Assembly (NCBI GenBank): GCA_004020315.1
Contig: SAQG01000020.1
Location: forward strand, 41,213 to 105,212
Direction of reading: 5' to 3'
DNA: 64,000 nucleotides
Source: Mesorhizobium sp.
GTDB lineage: Bacteria; Pseudomonadota; Alphaproteobacteria; Rhizobiales; Rhizobiaceae
Shown: positions 42,664 through 52,009 of the stretch, piece by piece
How the letters are laid out: every line of letters begins with the position of its first letter
How positions within the stretch are numbered: the first letter of the stretch is position 1
Notes under the pieces: model-generated
Seen by the model: the letters and a program-made list of their open reading frames with translations, nothing else
Databases searched by the model: none
What the model was told of the DNA's origin: nothing
Position numbers and translations under genes: made by a program

Positions 42664-44274
42664 ATGTCAGAGATCACGATTTCCAGACGCACCGTGCTTG
42701 CCGGTTCAGCACTCCTGCTGGGTTCGACGGCGCTGCCGACGATCGGCTGGGCACAGTCGCCGAAGAAAGGCGGGCGGCTGGTCGTCGCCGCCGATTCCGA
42801 GCCGCGCAACCTCAACCCGGCGATCGTCGCGTCCAACGGCGTCTTCTTCATCTCGAGCAAGATCGTGGAACCGCTGGCCGAGGCTTCCTTTGAGGGCAAG
42901 GACGGGCTCGACCCGCGCCTGGCGACAAGCTGGGAGGGCGCCGCCGACGGCCTGTCGGTGACGTTCAAATTGCGCGAAGGCGTTAAATGGCATGACGGCA
43001 AGCCCTTCACCTCCGCCGACGTCGCGTTCTCGGCGTTGCAGATATGGAAGCCGCTGCAGAATCTCGGCCGCACCGTGTTCAAGGATCTGGAGGCGGTCGA
43101 CACGCCGGACGAACTGACGGCGGTGTTCAAATTCGCCAAACCGACACCGTTCCAGCTGATCCGCAACGCCTTGCCGGCGCTGAGCAGCGTGGTGCCGAAG
43201 CACGTGTACGAGACCGGCAAGATCGAAGAGAACCCGGCCAACAATGCGCCTGTCGGCACCGGCCCGTTCAAATTCGCCGAACACAAGTCAGGCGAATATT
43301 ACCGGCTGGAGAAGAATGCCGACTATTGGGGCAAGGATCAACCCTACCTCGATGAGATCATCTATCAGGTGCTGCCCGACCGCACCTCGGCGGCAAGCGC
43401 GCTCGAGGCGGAAGAAATCCAGCTCGCCGCCTTTTCCGCCGTGCCCCTGGCCGATCTCGATCGCATCTCCAAGGTGCCTGGCCTCAAGGTGATCACCAAG
43501 GGCTATGAGGGCCTGACCTATCAGCTCGTCGTCGAGATCAACCATCGCCGCAAGGAGCTGGCCGACCTGAAGGTGCGCCAGGCGATCGCCCACGCCATCG
43601 ACAAGGATTTCGTCGTCAAGACAGTGTTCCTCGGCTACGCCGCGACAGCCACCGGCCCGGTGCCGAAAAACGATCCGCAATTCTATACGGCCGATGTGCC
43701 GACCTATACCTTCGACGTCGCCAAGGCCAACGCCCTGCTCGACGAAGCCGGCTACAGCAGAGGCGACGACGGCAAGCGCTTTTCGCTGAAGCTGCTGCCG
43801 GCACCGTATTTCAACGAAACCAAGCAGTTCGGCGACTATCTGCGCCAGGCGCTCGCCGCCATCGGCATCGACGCCCAACTGGTCAACAACGACTCGGCCG
43901 CGCATATCAAGGCTGTCTACACCGACCATGCCTTCGACCTTGCGGTCGGGCCGCCGGTGTTCCGCGGCGACCCTGCGATCTCGACCACCATTCTGGTGCA
44001 GAGCGGCATCCCGGACGGCGTGCCTTTCTCCAACCAGGGCGGCTACAAAAACGACGAACTCGACGCCCTCATCGCCAAGGCGTCGGAGACGCTCGACCCC
44101 GCCGCGCGGACGGAACTTTACAAGGAGTTTCAGAAAAAGGTCGCAGCCGACCTGCCGCTGATCAACGTCGCCGAGTGGAGTTTTATCAGCGTCGCCCGCG
44201 ACACGGTTGGGAATGTCGCCAACAACCCGCGCTGGGCGGTGTCGAACTGGGCGGACACCTGGCTGGAGGCTTAG
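42664..44274 (+). CDS. Peptide ABC transporter binding protein (family 5), Tat-exported
   Basis: This 536-residue solute-binding protein (SBP_bac_5) has a twin-arginine-type signal (ISRRTVLAGSALLLGSTALP) ending about residue 31. The mature part has the family signature LREGVKWHDGKPFTSADVAF (about 110-130) and NNAPVGTGPFKFAEHKSGEY. It delivers peptides, or another compound such as an opine or nickel complex, to the Dpp-like permeases downstream. It is the first gene of a five-gene operon, followed by a palindromic repeat in the 276-base gap. Confidence 0.92.
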   Translation: MSEITISRRTVLAGSALLLGSTALPTIGWAQSPKKGGRLVVAADSEPRNLNPAIVASNGVFFISSKIVEPLAEASFEGKDGLDPRLATSWEGAADGLSVTFKLREGVKWHDGKPFTSADVAFSALQIWKPLQNLGRTVFKDLEAVDTPDELTAVFKFAKPTPFQLIRNALPALSSVVPKHVYETGKIEENPANNAPVGTGPFKFAEHKSGEYYRLEKNADYWGKDQPYLDEIIYQVLPDRTSAASALEAEEIQLAAFSAVPLADLDRISKVPGLKVITKGYEGLTYQLVVEINHRRKELADLKVRQAIAHAIDKDFVVKTVFLGYAATATGPVPKNDPQFYTADVPTYTFDVAKANALLDEAGYSRGDDGKRFSLKLLPAPYFNETKQFGDYLRQALAAIGIDAQLVNNDSAAHIKAVYTDHAFDLAVGPPVFRGDPAISTTILVQSGIPDGVPFSNQGGYKNDELDALIAKASETLDPAARTELYKEFQKKVAADLPLINVAEWSFISVARDTVGNVANNPRWAVSNWADTWLEA

Positions 44275-44335
44275 CAAAGTTCGCTCCAGGCTTGCACATG
44301 GTGTATCCGGGTGCTCAGCTTCGATGATGAGAGCT

Positions 44336-44505
44336 CTACGGCGCCCCCCTCTGTCCTGCCGGACATCTCCCCCACAAGGAGGGAGATTGGCAGCTTTGGC
44401 GTTGCCGGCCGTCTTGCAACGCTGGAGATTGGCGAAAGCGACAATGACAGCCGATCTCCCCCCAAGTGGGGGAGATGTCCGGCAGGACAGAGGGGGGCGC
44501 CGTAG
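44336..44505. repeat. Palindromic repeat element, family B, copy 1 (intergenic)
   Basis: This 170-base element has perfect terminal inverted repeats of at least 37 bases, beginning CTACGGCGCCCCCCTCTGTC and ending in its complement. Inner parts form two further local hairpins (CATCTCCCCC with GGAGGGAGAT on each side). The centre has GCAACGCTGGAGATTGGCGA. It has no transposase and looks like a MITE- or RIME-type element. Copy 2 at 46603 matches it closely over most of its length. It lies between the binding-protein and permease genes. Confidence 0.85.
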
Positions 44506-44550
44506 AACGCAACGCGGAAGAATTGGCCCGCCTGCCAATGTCCTCGCGTC

Positions 44551-45537
44551 ATGACCCGCGCGCTTCTCCTCCTTCGCCGTCGCCTCGTCGGCAGCGTCTT
44601 TGTGCTGCTGATTGTCGTCATCGGCACTTTCCTTTTGCTGGAAGCAGCGCCCGGTGACGCGGTCGATGCCTATATTGCCTCGACCGGCGGCGACGCCGGC
44701 ATGATCGAATTGCTGCGTCATCGCTGGGGCCTCGACCAGTCGGCGCTGACGCGGCTGGCGAACTACCTCTGGGCGCTGCTGCATCTCGACCTCGGCCAGT
44801 CGGTCACCTTTTCGCGGCCGATCCGCGACGTGATTCTCGAACGCCTGCCCAACACGCTGCTGTTGATGGGCAGCGCCACTGCGCTCTCCTTCGGGCTCGG
44901 CTCGGCACTCGGCATCTATGCCGGCGCCAGACCCGGCAGCTTTCGCGACCGCTTCCTGTCGATCGGCTCGTTGGCGCTTTATGCAGTACCGGGCTTCTGG
45001 CTCGGCCTGGTGATGATCATCATCTTCGCCGTCGACCTGCGCTGGTTTCCGATCGGCGGCATCGAGAGCATTGCGTCGGGCAAGACCGGCCTCGACCGCG
45101 CGGCCGATATCGCCCGCCATCTCGTCCTGCCGGTTAGGGCCCTCGGCTTCATCTATCTTGCGCTCTATCTGCGCATGATGCGCGCCGGCATGGCTGAAGT
45201 CTGGCGACAGGATTTTGTCCTCGCCGCTCGCGCCAAAGGCCTGTCCCGCCGCCGCATCGTGCTCGCTCACGTCGCCCGCAACGCACTGTTGCCGCTGGTC
45301 ACCATGCTCGGCCTGCAATCGGCGCAGATGCTCGGCGGCAGCGTCGTCATCGAGAGCGTCTTTTCCGTGCCCGGCCTTGGCCGGCTGGCGCAGGAAGCGG
45401 TGGCGGCGCGCGACACGCCGCTGCTGCTCGGCATCATCCTCGTCAGCGCCGTCCTGGTCATCGTCATCAACCTCCTCGTCGACATCGTCTACGCCTTCCT
45501 CGATCCGCGCGTCGGCGCCAGCGAGGCCGGTGCGTGA
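44551..45537 (+). CDS. Peptide ABC transporter permease (DppB type)
   Basis: This 328-residue permease has about six helices, with TM1 at about 9-29 (LVGSVFVLLIVVIGTFLLLE). Typical DppB features are RWGLDQSALTRLANYLWALL with HLDLGQSVTFSRPIRDVILE, and the coupling region DFVLAARAKGLSRRRIVLAH (about 223-243). It overlaps the DppC-type gene by 4 bases (GTGA). It begins 46 bases after palindromic repeat copy 1. Confidence 0.92.
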   Translation: MTRALLLLRRRLVGSVFVLLIVVIGTFLLLEAAPGDAVDAYIASTGGDAGMIELLRHRWGLDQSALTRLANYLWALLHLDLGQSVTFSRPIRDVILERLPNTLLLMGSATALSFGLGSALGIYAGARPGSFRDRFLSIGSLALYAVPGFWLGLVMIIIFAVDLRWFPIGGIESIASGKTGLDRAADIARHLVLPVRALGFIYLALYLRMMRAGMAEVWRQDFVLAARAKGLSRRRIVLAHVARNALLPLVTMLGLQSAQMLGGSVVIESVFSVPGLGRLAQEAVAARDTPLLLGIILVSAVLVIVINLLVDIVYAFLDPRVGASEAGA

Positions 45538-46364
45538 GCCCGCTGCGCCGCTTTCTTCTCACGCCGGAAGCGATCGCCGGCGCGATCATTCTGCTGGCGC
45601 TGTTCGCCATGGCGCTATCGGCGTCGCTGTTCTTTCCCGGCGATCCGCAGGCTATTGCCGGGCCGGCATTGCTGCCGCCCTTTCAGCACTGGTCGCTGCC
45701 GCTCGGCACCGACCGGCTCGGCCGCGACGTGCAGGCCGAACTTTTCCACGGCGCCCGCACCTCGCTGGCGGTCGGGCTGGCGGCAGCGGCCGCCGCTCTT
45801 GCCGTCGGCGCGATAGTTGGCACGCTGGCCGGCTTTGCCGGTGGCGTCGTCGACGAAGTGCTGATGCGTGTCACCGACGCCTTCCAGACCGTGCCGAGCT
45901 TCCTGCTGGCGCTGGCTTTCGTCAGCATCGTCGGGCCGTCGCTCGGCGTCGTTGTCGCAGCGATCGCGCTCGGCGCCTGGACCGGGCCGGCGCGCGTAGC
46001 GCGAGCCGAAGTGCTGTCGATCCGCGAGCGCGATTTTGTCGCCGGCGCCCGCGTCATCGGCATGCATCCGCTGGAGATCGCCTTTCGCGAAGTGCTGCCC
46101 AACGCATTGCCGCCGGTGCTCGCATTGTCGTCGGTGATCGTCGCCGCGGCGATCCTTACCGAAGCGGCATTGTCCTTCCTCGGCCTAGGCGACCCGAACC
46201 GCGTGACCTGGGGTGGCATGATCGCCGAAGGTCGCGCCGTGCTGCGCACCGCGCCCTTCCTGTCGATCATTCCGGGCATAGCACTCGTGCTGACAGTGCT
46301 CGGCGTCTATCTCGCCGGCGAAGGCGTCGTCGAGACGACGGCGGTGAGAAGGAGCCTGTCGTGA
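45534..46364 (+). CDS. Peptide ABC transporter permease (DppC type)
   Basis: This 276-residue permease has the DppC/OppC pattern: a periplasmic segment LPLGTDRLGRDVQAELFHGA (about 54-73), then a membrane core and the coupling motif IRERDFVAGARVIGMHPLEI (about 163-182), ending WGGMIAEGRAVLRTAPFLSI. It starts at GTG 45534, overlapping the DppB stop. It overlaps the downstream ATPase gene by GTGA. Confidence 0.92.
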   Translation: MSPLRRFLLTPEAIAGAIILLALFAMALSASLFFPGDPQAIAGPALLPPFQHWSLPLGTDRLGRDVQAELFHGARTSLAVGLAAAAAALAVGAIVGTLAGFAGGVVDEVLMRVTDAFQTVPSFLLALAFVSIVGPSLGVVVAAIALGAWTGPARVARAEVLSIRERDFVAGARVIGMHPLEIAFREVLPNALPPVLALSSVIVAAAILTEAALSFLGLGDPNRVTWGGMIAEGRAVLRTAPFLSIIPGIALVLTVLGVYLAGEGVVETTAVRRSLS

Positions 46365-47374
46365 CGGCGCTGCTTTCGATCCGCGATCTGATGGTGACCT
46401 ATCGCCGCGACGGCAGCGAGGTGGCGGCGTTGAAACATGTCAGCTTCGATGTCGCCGCCAGCGAACGCTTCGCCATCATCGGCGAGAGCGGCTCGGGCAA
46501 GAGCACGCTAGCGCTGGCCATTGCCGGGCTGCTGCCGGGATCTTCCAAAGTTGGAGGCTCGATCGAGTGGAAGTTACCCAACCTTCGATTGCCTCATTCC
46601 TTCGCGCCCCCCTCTGTCCTGCCGGACATCTCCCCCACTAGGGGGGAGATCGGCAGTCTCGCCGCAAACTCTTCTTCTGCAACGTTGGAGATTGGCGAAG
46701 GCGGAGATGAGGGCGCAATCTCCCCCCAAGTGGGGGAGATGTCCGGCAGGACAGAGGGGGGCGCGACAGAGCGCCGGCCATCCGCCATTGCGACAAGCCA
46801 CATGCCCCTCGGAGGCCGCGACATCGGCTTCGTCTTCCAGGACCCGTCGGCCAGCCTCGATCCGGTGATGACGGTCGGCGAGCAGATCGCGGAAGTCGCG
46901 CACACGCATCTCGGCCTTAGTTGGTCGCAATCCTATGCCAGGGCAAAAGCCCTGCTCGAACGCGTCCGCCTACCCGACCCTGACGCCGCTTTGCGCGCCT
47001 ATCCGCACCAGCTTTCCGGCGGCCAGAAGCAGCGCGTGGCGATCGCCGCCGCGATTGCGGCCGGTCCGAAACTGCTGATCGCCGATGAGGCAACCAGCGC
47101 GCTCGACGCCATCGTGCAGGCCGAGATCGTCGCGTTGATCAGGCAATTGGTGGCCGAGGACGGCATGACGCTGCTGTTCGTCAGCCACGACATCGCGCTG
47201 GCCGCCGAGCTGGCCGAACGCATCGCCGTATTCCGGCACGGCGAACTGGTCGAGCTCGGCGCGACGGCGCAGATCGTCGCCACGCCGCGCCACGCCTACA
47301 CAAGAGCGCTGCTCGACGCCCATCTCGGCCTCGACGCCGAACCGCTGCTGCAGCAGGCAGGAGCGTCGCGGTGA
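46361..47374 (+). CDS. Peptide ABC transporter ATPase (DppD type) carrying an in-frame palindromic repeat
   Basis: This 337-residue ATPase keeps Walker A GESGSGKST (about 42-50), Q-loop VFQDPSASLDPVMTVG (about 164), signature LSGGQKQRVAIAAA (about 213) and Walker B LLIADEATSALDA. Between Walker A and the Q-loop, where relatives have about 15 residues, there are roughly 65 extra residues encoded by palindromic repeat copy 2 and its flanks (PPSVLPDISPTRGEIGS, then SPQVGEMSGRTEGG). The reading frame stays open throughout. The real start is GTG 46361 with AAGGAG upstream; the 719-residue track ORF is spurious upstream of it. Whether the protein works with the insertion is not known. Confidence 0.88.
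   Translation: MTALLSIRDLMVTYRRDGSEVAALKHVSFDVAASERFAIIGESGSGKSTLALAIAGLLPGSSKVGGSIEWKLPNLRLPHSFAPPSVLPDISPTRGEIGSLAANSSSATLEIGEGGDEGAISPQVGEMSGRTEGGATERRPSAIATSHMPLGGRDIGFVFQDPSASLDPVMTVGEQIAEVAHTHLGLSWSQSYARAKALLERVRLPDPDAALRAYPHQLSGGQKQRVAIAAAIAAGPKLLIADEATSALDAIVQAEIVALIRQLVAEDGMTLLFVSHDIALAAELAERIAVFRHGELVELGATAQIVATPRHAYTRALLDAHLGLDAEPLLQQAGASR
46603..46765. repeat. Palindromic repeat element, family B, copy 2 (inside an ABC ATPase gene)
   Basis: This 163-base element has inverted ends CGCGCCCCCCTCTGTCCTGC and its complement, over about 36 bases. It shares with copy 1 both the ends and the centre GCAACGTTGGAGATTGGCGA. It is translated in the ATPase frame without a stop. No clear target-site duplication is seen at its borders. 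Confidence 0.9.
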
Positions 47375-48174
47375 GCCGTCCATTGCTGGCCGTTTCCGGC
47401 CTGACCAAACGATATCGTCGCGGCGACAAGACAATCGCCGCCGTCGATGACGTTTCCTTCGACATTCGGCCCGGCGAGACGCTGGCGCTGGCCGGGCCTT
47501 CCGGCAGCGGCAAGTCGACGATCGCGCGACTGGTGTTGCGGCTGATCGAACCGGACGCCGGCCGAATCGAGTTCGAGGGCGGCGATTTCCTGGCCCTGAA
47601 CGGCGCCGCCTTGCGCGCCCGGCGCGCGCGCTTGCAAATGGTGTTCCAGGACCCGCTCGCCGCCTTCAACCCGCGCGCCACCGTGGCGCGCGTGCTTGAC
47701 GATCCTTTGCGCATCCATGACGTAGCATCCCGGCGAGAGCGTCCACGCGGCATCGCCGCTCTGCTCGAGCGCGTCGGCCTGAGCGCTGATCTCGCCGGCC
47801 GCGCCATCCACGAGATCTCGGGCGGCCAGCGTCAGCGCATCGCGATTGCTCGCGCCATCGCGACAAAGCCGTCGCTGATCGTGCTCGATGAGGCAGTGTC
47901 CGCGCTCGACGTATCGGTGCGCCGGCAGATCCTGCAATTGCTGCTCGATCTGCAGCGCGAGGAACGGATCGCCTTTCTGTTCATTTCGCATGATCTCGGC
48001 GTCATCAGCGCCATCGCCCATCGTATTGTCATCCTCGACGCCGGCCGCGTCGCCGAGAGCGGCGACGCCCGTGCGGTCATCGGAGCCCCGCAGTCGGCGA
48101 TCGGCAAGGCGCTGGTGGCGGCAGCGCCAAAACTGAACAGGACCAGCACGCAGGGCACGGCCGATCGTCAGTAA
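47371..48174 (+). CDS. Peptide ABC transporter ATPase (DppF type)
   Basis: This 267-residue ATPase has Walker A GPSGSGKST (about 39-47), Q-loop MVFQDPLAAFNPRATV (about 92), signature ISGGQRQRIAIARA (about 149) and Walker B LIVLDEAVSALDV. It starts at GTG 47371, overlapping the DppD-type stop. It lacks the C-terminal oligopeptide/dipeptide extension with Cys residues seen in some DppF proteins. It completes the importer and overlaps the convergent gamma-glutamyltransferase gene by 7 bases. Confidence 0.92.
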   Translation: MSRPLLAVSGLTKRYRRGDKTIAAVDDVSFDIRPGETLALAGPSGSGKSTIARLVLRLIEPDAGRIEFEGGDFLALNGAALRARRARLQMVFQDPLAAFNPRATVARVLDDPLRIHDVASRRERPRGIAALLERVGLSADLAGRAIHEISGGQRQRIAIARAIATKPSLIVLDEAVSALDVSVRRQILQLLLDLQREERIAFLFISHDLGVISAIAHRIVILDAGRVAESGDARAVIGAPQSAIGKALVAAAPKLNRTSTQGTADRQ

Positions 48175-49754
48175 CCCAGCGCGCAACCATCCTTGCGTGG
48201 ATCGGACGCGCCGGTAAGCGTACCCTTTTCCCAATCGATCAGCACCAGTTGGCCGCCGCCATGCGGTTCGGTTGGGATAGACACGTCGTGGCCTCGTTCG
48301 CGCAGGCCGGCGATCGCCTTGGCCGGAACGCCACGCTCTGCCTCCACGGAGTTATGTCTGTAAAACACCCGTGGCGCATCCAACGCCTCCTGCGGGTCCA
48401 TGCCGAAATCGATCATGTTGGTGAGCAGGTGGACATGGCCGAACGGCTGGTAGCCGCCGCCCATCACGCCGAACGGCATGATCGCCCGGCCCTCGGCTGT
48501 CACCATGCCAGGCATGATGGTGTGCATCGGGCGTTTTCCCGGTGCGATGCGGTTTGGGTGGTCCGCTGCCAGGCGGAAGCTGCTGCCGCGATTCTGCAGC
48601 ACGACCCCGGTCTTCGGGCCGACCACCCCGCTGCCGAACGAACCAAAGGTCGAGTTGATGAAGCTGACCGCATTACGGTCGCGGTCGACCACCGAGATGT
48701 AGACGGTATCGCTCGGCTGAAGCTCAAGCCGAGGCAGATGCGTCATCGCGCGCGCCGGATCGATCTCGGCGCGAAGCTGGTCCGCATGGGATCTGGACAA
48801 CAACTGCTGAACGGGAACATGGACGTGGTTCTGGTCGCCGATGAAATTGTCGCGATCCTGATAGGCAAGCCGCCCCGCCTCGATCTCGAGGTGAAAGCGC
48901 TCGGCGCCGTTTGGGTTTAGCGAGCCGAGCGAGAAGCCCGACAGCACATTCAGCATGATCAGTGCCGTCAGTCCCTGGTTGTTCGGCGGCATCTGATGGA
49001 TGTCGTAGCCTCGGTAGGATGTGCCGACAGGCCTGACGTAGTCGCCCTTGGTGGCCGCGAAATCCTCGAGCGCATGCAGCCCGCCGAGAGCACGCAGACG
49101 CGACACCATGTCGTCGGCGACCTCGCCTTCATAGAAGCCGGCGCGGCCGCGGCGCGAGACGATGCGCAAGGTATCGGCCAGTTGCGGCTGCCGGTGCAGC
49201 TCGCCGGCCAGCGGTGCCCTTCCATCCGGCAGGAAGATCCGCGCGGCATGTTCGTCCGCGGCAAGCAAGGCAGCACTTTCAGCCCAGTCGAAGGCCACGC
49301 GGTCCTGGACGACGTAGCCCTGTTCGGCGTAGCGAATGGCGGGCGCGAGCGCGGCGTCGATGCCCTTTCTGCCGTGATCCTCGAGCAGCCGACACCAGGC
49401 GTCGACGGCGCCCGGCACCGTGACTGCGTGCGGACCGGACTCAGGCAGCGCGTCATGCCCCTTGTCGAGATACCACTCAGCCGTCGCTGCTACAGGTGCG
49501 CGGCCGGAGCCGTTGAAGGCCAGAACCTCGCCTTGGCCATTGGGAAAATAGAGGACGAAACAGTCGCCGCCGATGCCGGTCGACTGCGGCTCGACGACCG
49601 CCTGCACCGCAGCCGCGCAGACGGCCGCGTCCATTGCGTTGCCGCCGGCCCGGAGCATCTCGACCGCCGCCAGTGTCGCCAGCGGGTGCGATGTCGCGGC
49701 CATCGCTTCCGTCGCACGAACCGGCGACCGACCGGGGAGTTGAAAATCACGCAT
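48168..49754 (-). CDS. ggt: Gamma-glutamyltransferase family protein
   Basis: This 528-residue Ntn-hydrolase precursor should self-cleave before the catalytic Thr in PSDTVYISVVDRDRNAVSFI (Thr at about 352). Family blocks are GGNAMDAAVCAAAVQAVVEP (about 38-57), STGIGGDCFVLYF, MPPNNQGLTALIMLN and FGVMGGGYQPFGHV. No signal peptide is visible, so it is probably cytoplasmic. It acts on gamma-glutamyl compounds such as glutathione. Its position beside a peptide importer and M24 peptidase suggests gamma-glutamyl peptide use (inference). Confidence 0.9.
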   Translation of the reverse strand: MRDFQLPGRSPVRATEAMAATSHPLATLAAVEMLRAGGNAMDAAVCAAAVQAVVEPQSTGIGGDCFVLYFPNGQGEVLAFNGSGRAPVAATAEWYLDKGHDALPESGPHAVTVPGAVDAWCRLLEDHGRKGIDAALAPAIRYAEQGYVVQDRVAFDWAESAALLAADEHAARIFLPDGRAPLAGELHRQPQLADTLRIVSRRGRAGFYEGEVADDMVSRLRALGGLHALEDFAATKGDYVRPVGTSYRGYDIHQMPPNNQGLTALIMLNVLSGFSLGSLNPNGAERFHLEIEAGRLAYQDRDNFIGDQNHVHVPVQQLLSRSHADQLRAEIDPARAMTHLPRLELQPSDTVYISVVDRDRNAVSFINSTFGSFGSGVVGPKTGVVLQNRGSSFRLAADHPNRIAPGKRPMHTIMPGMVTAEGRAIMPFGVMGGGYQPFGHVHLLTNMIDFGMDPQEALDAPRVFYRHNSVEAERGVPAKAIAGLRERGHDVSIPTEPHGGGQLVLIDWEKGTLTGASDPRKDGCALGY

Positions 49755-49870
49755 GCAGGATCAATAGCCTCCGACCGACCAGATGTGAACTGGCACCGGC
49801 ACACAAAGGGCTGCGCCACCGAAATCACCACGATCATCGTGGCAGCGTCTGACCCGGAAAACTGCCGGCC

Positions 49871-50725
49871 TCAATCAGCGAATTTGAAAACATCCGTGGT
49901 GTAGTCGGGGTAGGCGTCCAGACTGTCGAAAAGCTCGGCCAGGTCAGGGGTGTCAGCCAATATTCCGGATAGGACCAGCGCAGTCGCCACGCCGGCACCA
50001 ATTCCGCCGGCGACATCGTGTTCGACGCTGTCGCCGACACAGACCACGCTGCTGCGGTCCGGGTTGCCCGCCAGCGCCAGCGCGGCGTCGAAGATCGGGG
50101 TGTAGGGCTTGCCGATGCGGGTGACGCTGCCGCCGAGGCTCTCGTAGAGATCCGCAAGCTGACCGGCGCCAAAGCGGGGCCCCACTGCCGTCAGCATGAT
50201 CTTGTCGGGATTGGTGCAGAAGCACGGCACCTGCCGCATCGCTGCCGGTGCAAAAAGTCTGCGATAGTGGTCGATGTCGTAGCGATCGCCCTCGCTGGCG
50301 GCGATCATCACCAACTCGGCATCGTCACCGTCGCTGGTCAACGCGAAAGGCAGGCCTTCAATCGCCGAGCGATCGCCCTCGCGGCTGATCAGCAGGCACT
50401 TTGTGTTTGGGCGCAGCTTTCCGGATATCGCCATTTCGTGAAAGGACCGCCACGCGATCTCGCCGGAAGAGACAAATTGATCCCAGCTTCCTGGTTCAAA
50501 GCCGAGCTTCAGCAAGCGGGCTTCGTTGGGTCGCGCGCGCCTGCCGGAGTTCGAGACCAGCACAATCGTTTTGCCTGCGCGCTTCAGCGCCGACAATGCC
50601 TCCACGGCGCCCGGATAGGGGTTTGTACCGTCGTGCAGCACGCCGAACTGATCGAGCAGGAACACCTGATAGCGCTCAACCAGCGCTCCGATACCGTCGA
50701 GATGTTCAACTGTCTTCGTGCTCAC
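49871..50725 (-). CDS. HAD-superfamily class IIA hydrolase (TIGR01459-like)
   Basis: This 284-residue HAD phosphatase-like protein has motif [12 protein letters not shown] (about 24-34), motif [11 protein letters not shown] (about 55-63), then [11 protein letters not shown] (Lys of motif III, about 203) and motif [17 protein letters not shown] (about 225). Class IIA caps lie between II and III. The usual second Asp of DxDG is replaced by Phe (DQFG), as in the subfamily where this position is Trp/Phe, so general acid-base catalysis may be altered. It overlaps the FGGY kinase gene by 4 bases. Confidence 0.86.
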   Translation of the reverse strand: MSTKTVEHLDGIGALVERYQVFLLDQFGVLHDGTNPYPGAVEALSALKRAGKTIVLVSNSGRRARPNEARLLKLGFEPGSWDQFVSSGEIAWRSFHEMAISGKLRPNTKCLLISREGDRSAIEGLPFALTSDGDDAELVMIAASEGDRYDIDHYRRLFAPAAMRQVPCFCTNPDKIMLTAVGPRFGAGQLADLYESLGGSVTRIGKPYTPIFDAALALAGNPDRSSVVCVGDSVEHDVAGGIGAGVATALVLSGILADTPDLAELFDSLDAYPDYTTDVFKFAD

Positions 50726-52008
50726 AACAGCCCCGCTTCGATTGCGCCCATCAGCGCCAGCCGCGCCGTGCCGGCGGCCGCCTCGTCCGAAAGCGCCGGC
50801 AGAAAATCGACGCCCAGCTTGCGCTGCCGGATCGCGGTCCAGGCGGGATTTGCCGCACCGCCGCCGACACTTCTGACCGACGTCAATCGGGGGGCGCCGA
50901 GTTCGGCAAGCCGGCGATAGCCGAGAGCCTCGATCGCCGCAATGCCCTCGAATATCGCTTTCAGATAGTCGGCGTCGTCCGCCGGCCGCGGCGTCAGACG
51001 TGGCGGCAGAGCGGGATCGGCTACGGGGAAGCGTTCGCCGACCGCGGGAAGCGGATAGTAATCGAGGCCGGTCTCCGTCTTGGGATCCATCGCTGCACTC
51101 AGCTCGATGATGCGCGCAAGAGGGAAATGCTGCGCCAGCACCTTGCCGCCCGAATTCGATGCACCACCCGCAAGATAGGCATCTCCCAGCCGGTGACTAT
51201 AGATGCCGAACTGCGGCGCCGAGATCGGCCGATCGGAGAGGATCTTGATGGTCAGCGAGGACCCCAGCGCGGTGACCCCGTCGCCAACTGCCGCAGCACC
51301 CGTCGCCAGGAACGACGCGCAGCCATCCGTCGTCCCGGCGACCACGGCGACGTCGCGCGCCAGGCCGAACAGGTCCGCCGCACTCGCGGTGAGCGTGCCG
51401 ATCACATCGCCCGGCTTGACGACATCAGGAAGGAATTTCATGCGCATGCCGGTCGCCGCGATCCAGTCCGGCCAGCGGCGGGCCTCGACGTCGTAGCCGG
51501 TTTTCAGGGAATTGTTCTCGTCGCTGATGTCGAAGCGGCCGGAGAACTGTGCCGCGATCCAGTCGGCCTGATGCAGCACCGCGGCAACGCCGGGCTGGCG
51601 CTGGAATGACAGTGCCTTGGAGAGACCGGACGTCGCCCCACGTGCTGCGCTCGCTGCCGGCGCCTCGCGCGCGATCATGGCCAGAATGGCGTCGTCATTG
51701 ACCTTGTCGTTGTACATCAACGGCTCAGCCAGCGGCCGCCCGACGCCGTCGACCGGCAGCAACGTGCCCGAAGTGCCGTCGACGGCAATCGACCGGACCG
51801 CCGCGCGATCGATGCCGGAAAGCAGTTCCGTCAGCGCCGCGCCGACCGCTGACCACCATACGGACGGGTCGCGAGCGTTCTGGCCAAATCTGTCGAGTGG
51901 AACGGCGGAACGCGCGGCAATCGAAAAGTCCGGCCGCATGGCGACGGCACGCGCACCTGATGTGCCGATGTCGATGCCAATCGAAAGCGGGCCGATTGAA
52001 AGCGCCAT
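50722..52008 (-). CDS. FGGY-family carbohydrate kinase
   Basis: This 428-residue sugar kinase has the N-terminal phosphate motif [14 protein letters not shown] (about 9-22), [13 protein letters not shown], and [14 protein letters not shown] (about 218) whose Asp is the likely catalytic base. The adenosine motif [11 protein letters not shown] lies near 383. It probably phosphorylates a ketose, such as a ribulose or xylulose type. An ATG at 52026 is possible, but ATG at 52008 follows the aldolase stop directly (TGAGATG). It is cotranscribed with aldolase and HAD genes. Confidence 0.88.
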   Translation of the reverse strand: MALSIGPLSIGIDIGTSGARAVAMRPDFSIAARSAVPLDRFGQNARDPSVWWSAVGAALTELLSGIDRAAVRSIAVDGTSGTLLPVDGVGRPLAEPLMYNDKVNDDAILAMIAREAPAASAARGATSGLSKALSFQRQPGVAAVLHQADWIAAQFSGRFDISDENNSLKTGYDVEARRWPDWIAATGMRMKFLPDVVKPGDVIGTLTASAADLFGLARDVAVVAGTTDGCASFLATGAAAVGDGVTALGSSLTIKILSDRPISAPQFGIYSHRLGDAYLAGGASNSGGKVLAQHFPLARIIELSAAMDPKTETGLDYYPLPAVGERFPVADPALPPRLTPRPADDADYLKAIFEGIAAIEALGYRRLAELGAPRLTSVRSVGGGAANPAWTAIRQRKLGVDFLPALSDEAAAGTARLALMGAIEAGLL

Positions 52009-52009
52009 C

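Noticed and set aside
43288-45318. A 676-residue ORF on the minus strand opposite the binding-protein gene
   Set aside because: It has shadow-like composition rich in Arg, His, Gly and Asp, no recognisable domain, and it lies opposite well-supported genes.
44336-46765. The two family B repeats as a composite transposon
   Set aside because: There is no transposase, no clear target duplication, and the DNA between them is an ordinary ABC operon.
45215-47374. A 719-residue ORF covering the peptide permeases and ATPase
   Set aside because: The upstream half is an arginine/serine-rich shadow of the DppB and DppC genes in another frame; the real ATPase starts at 46361.
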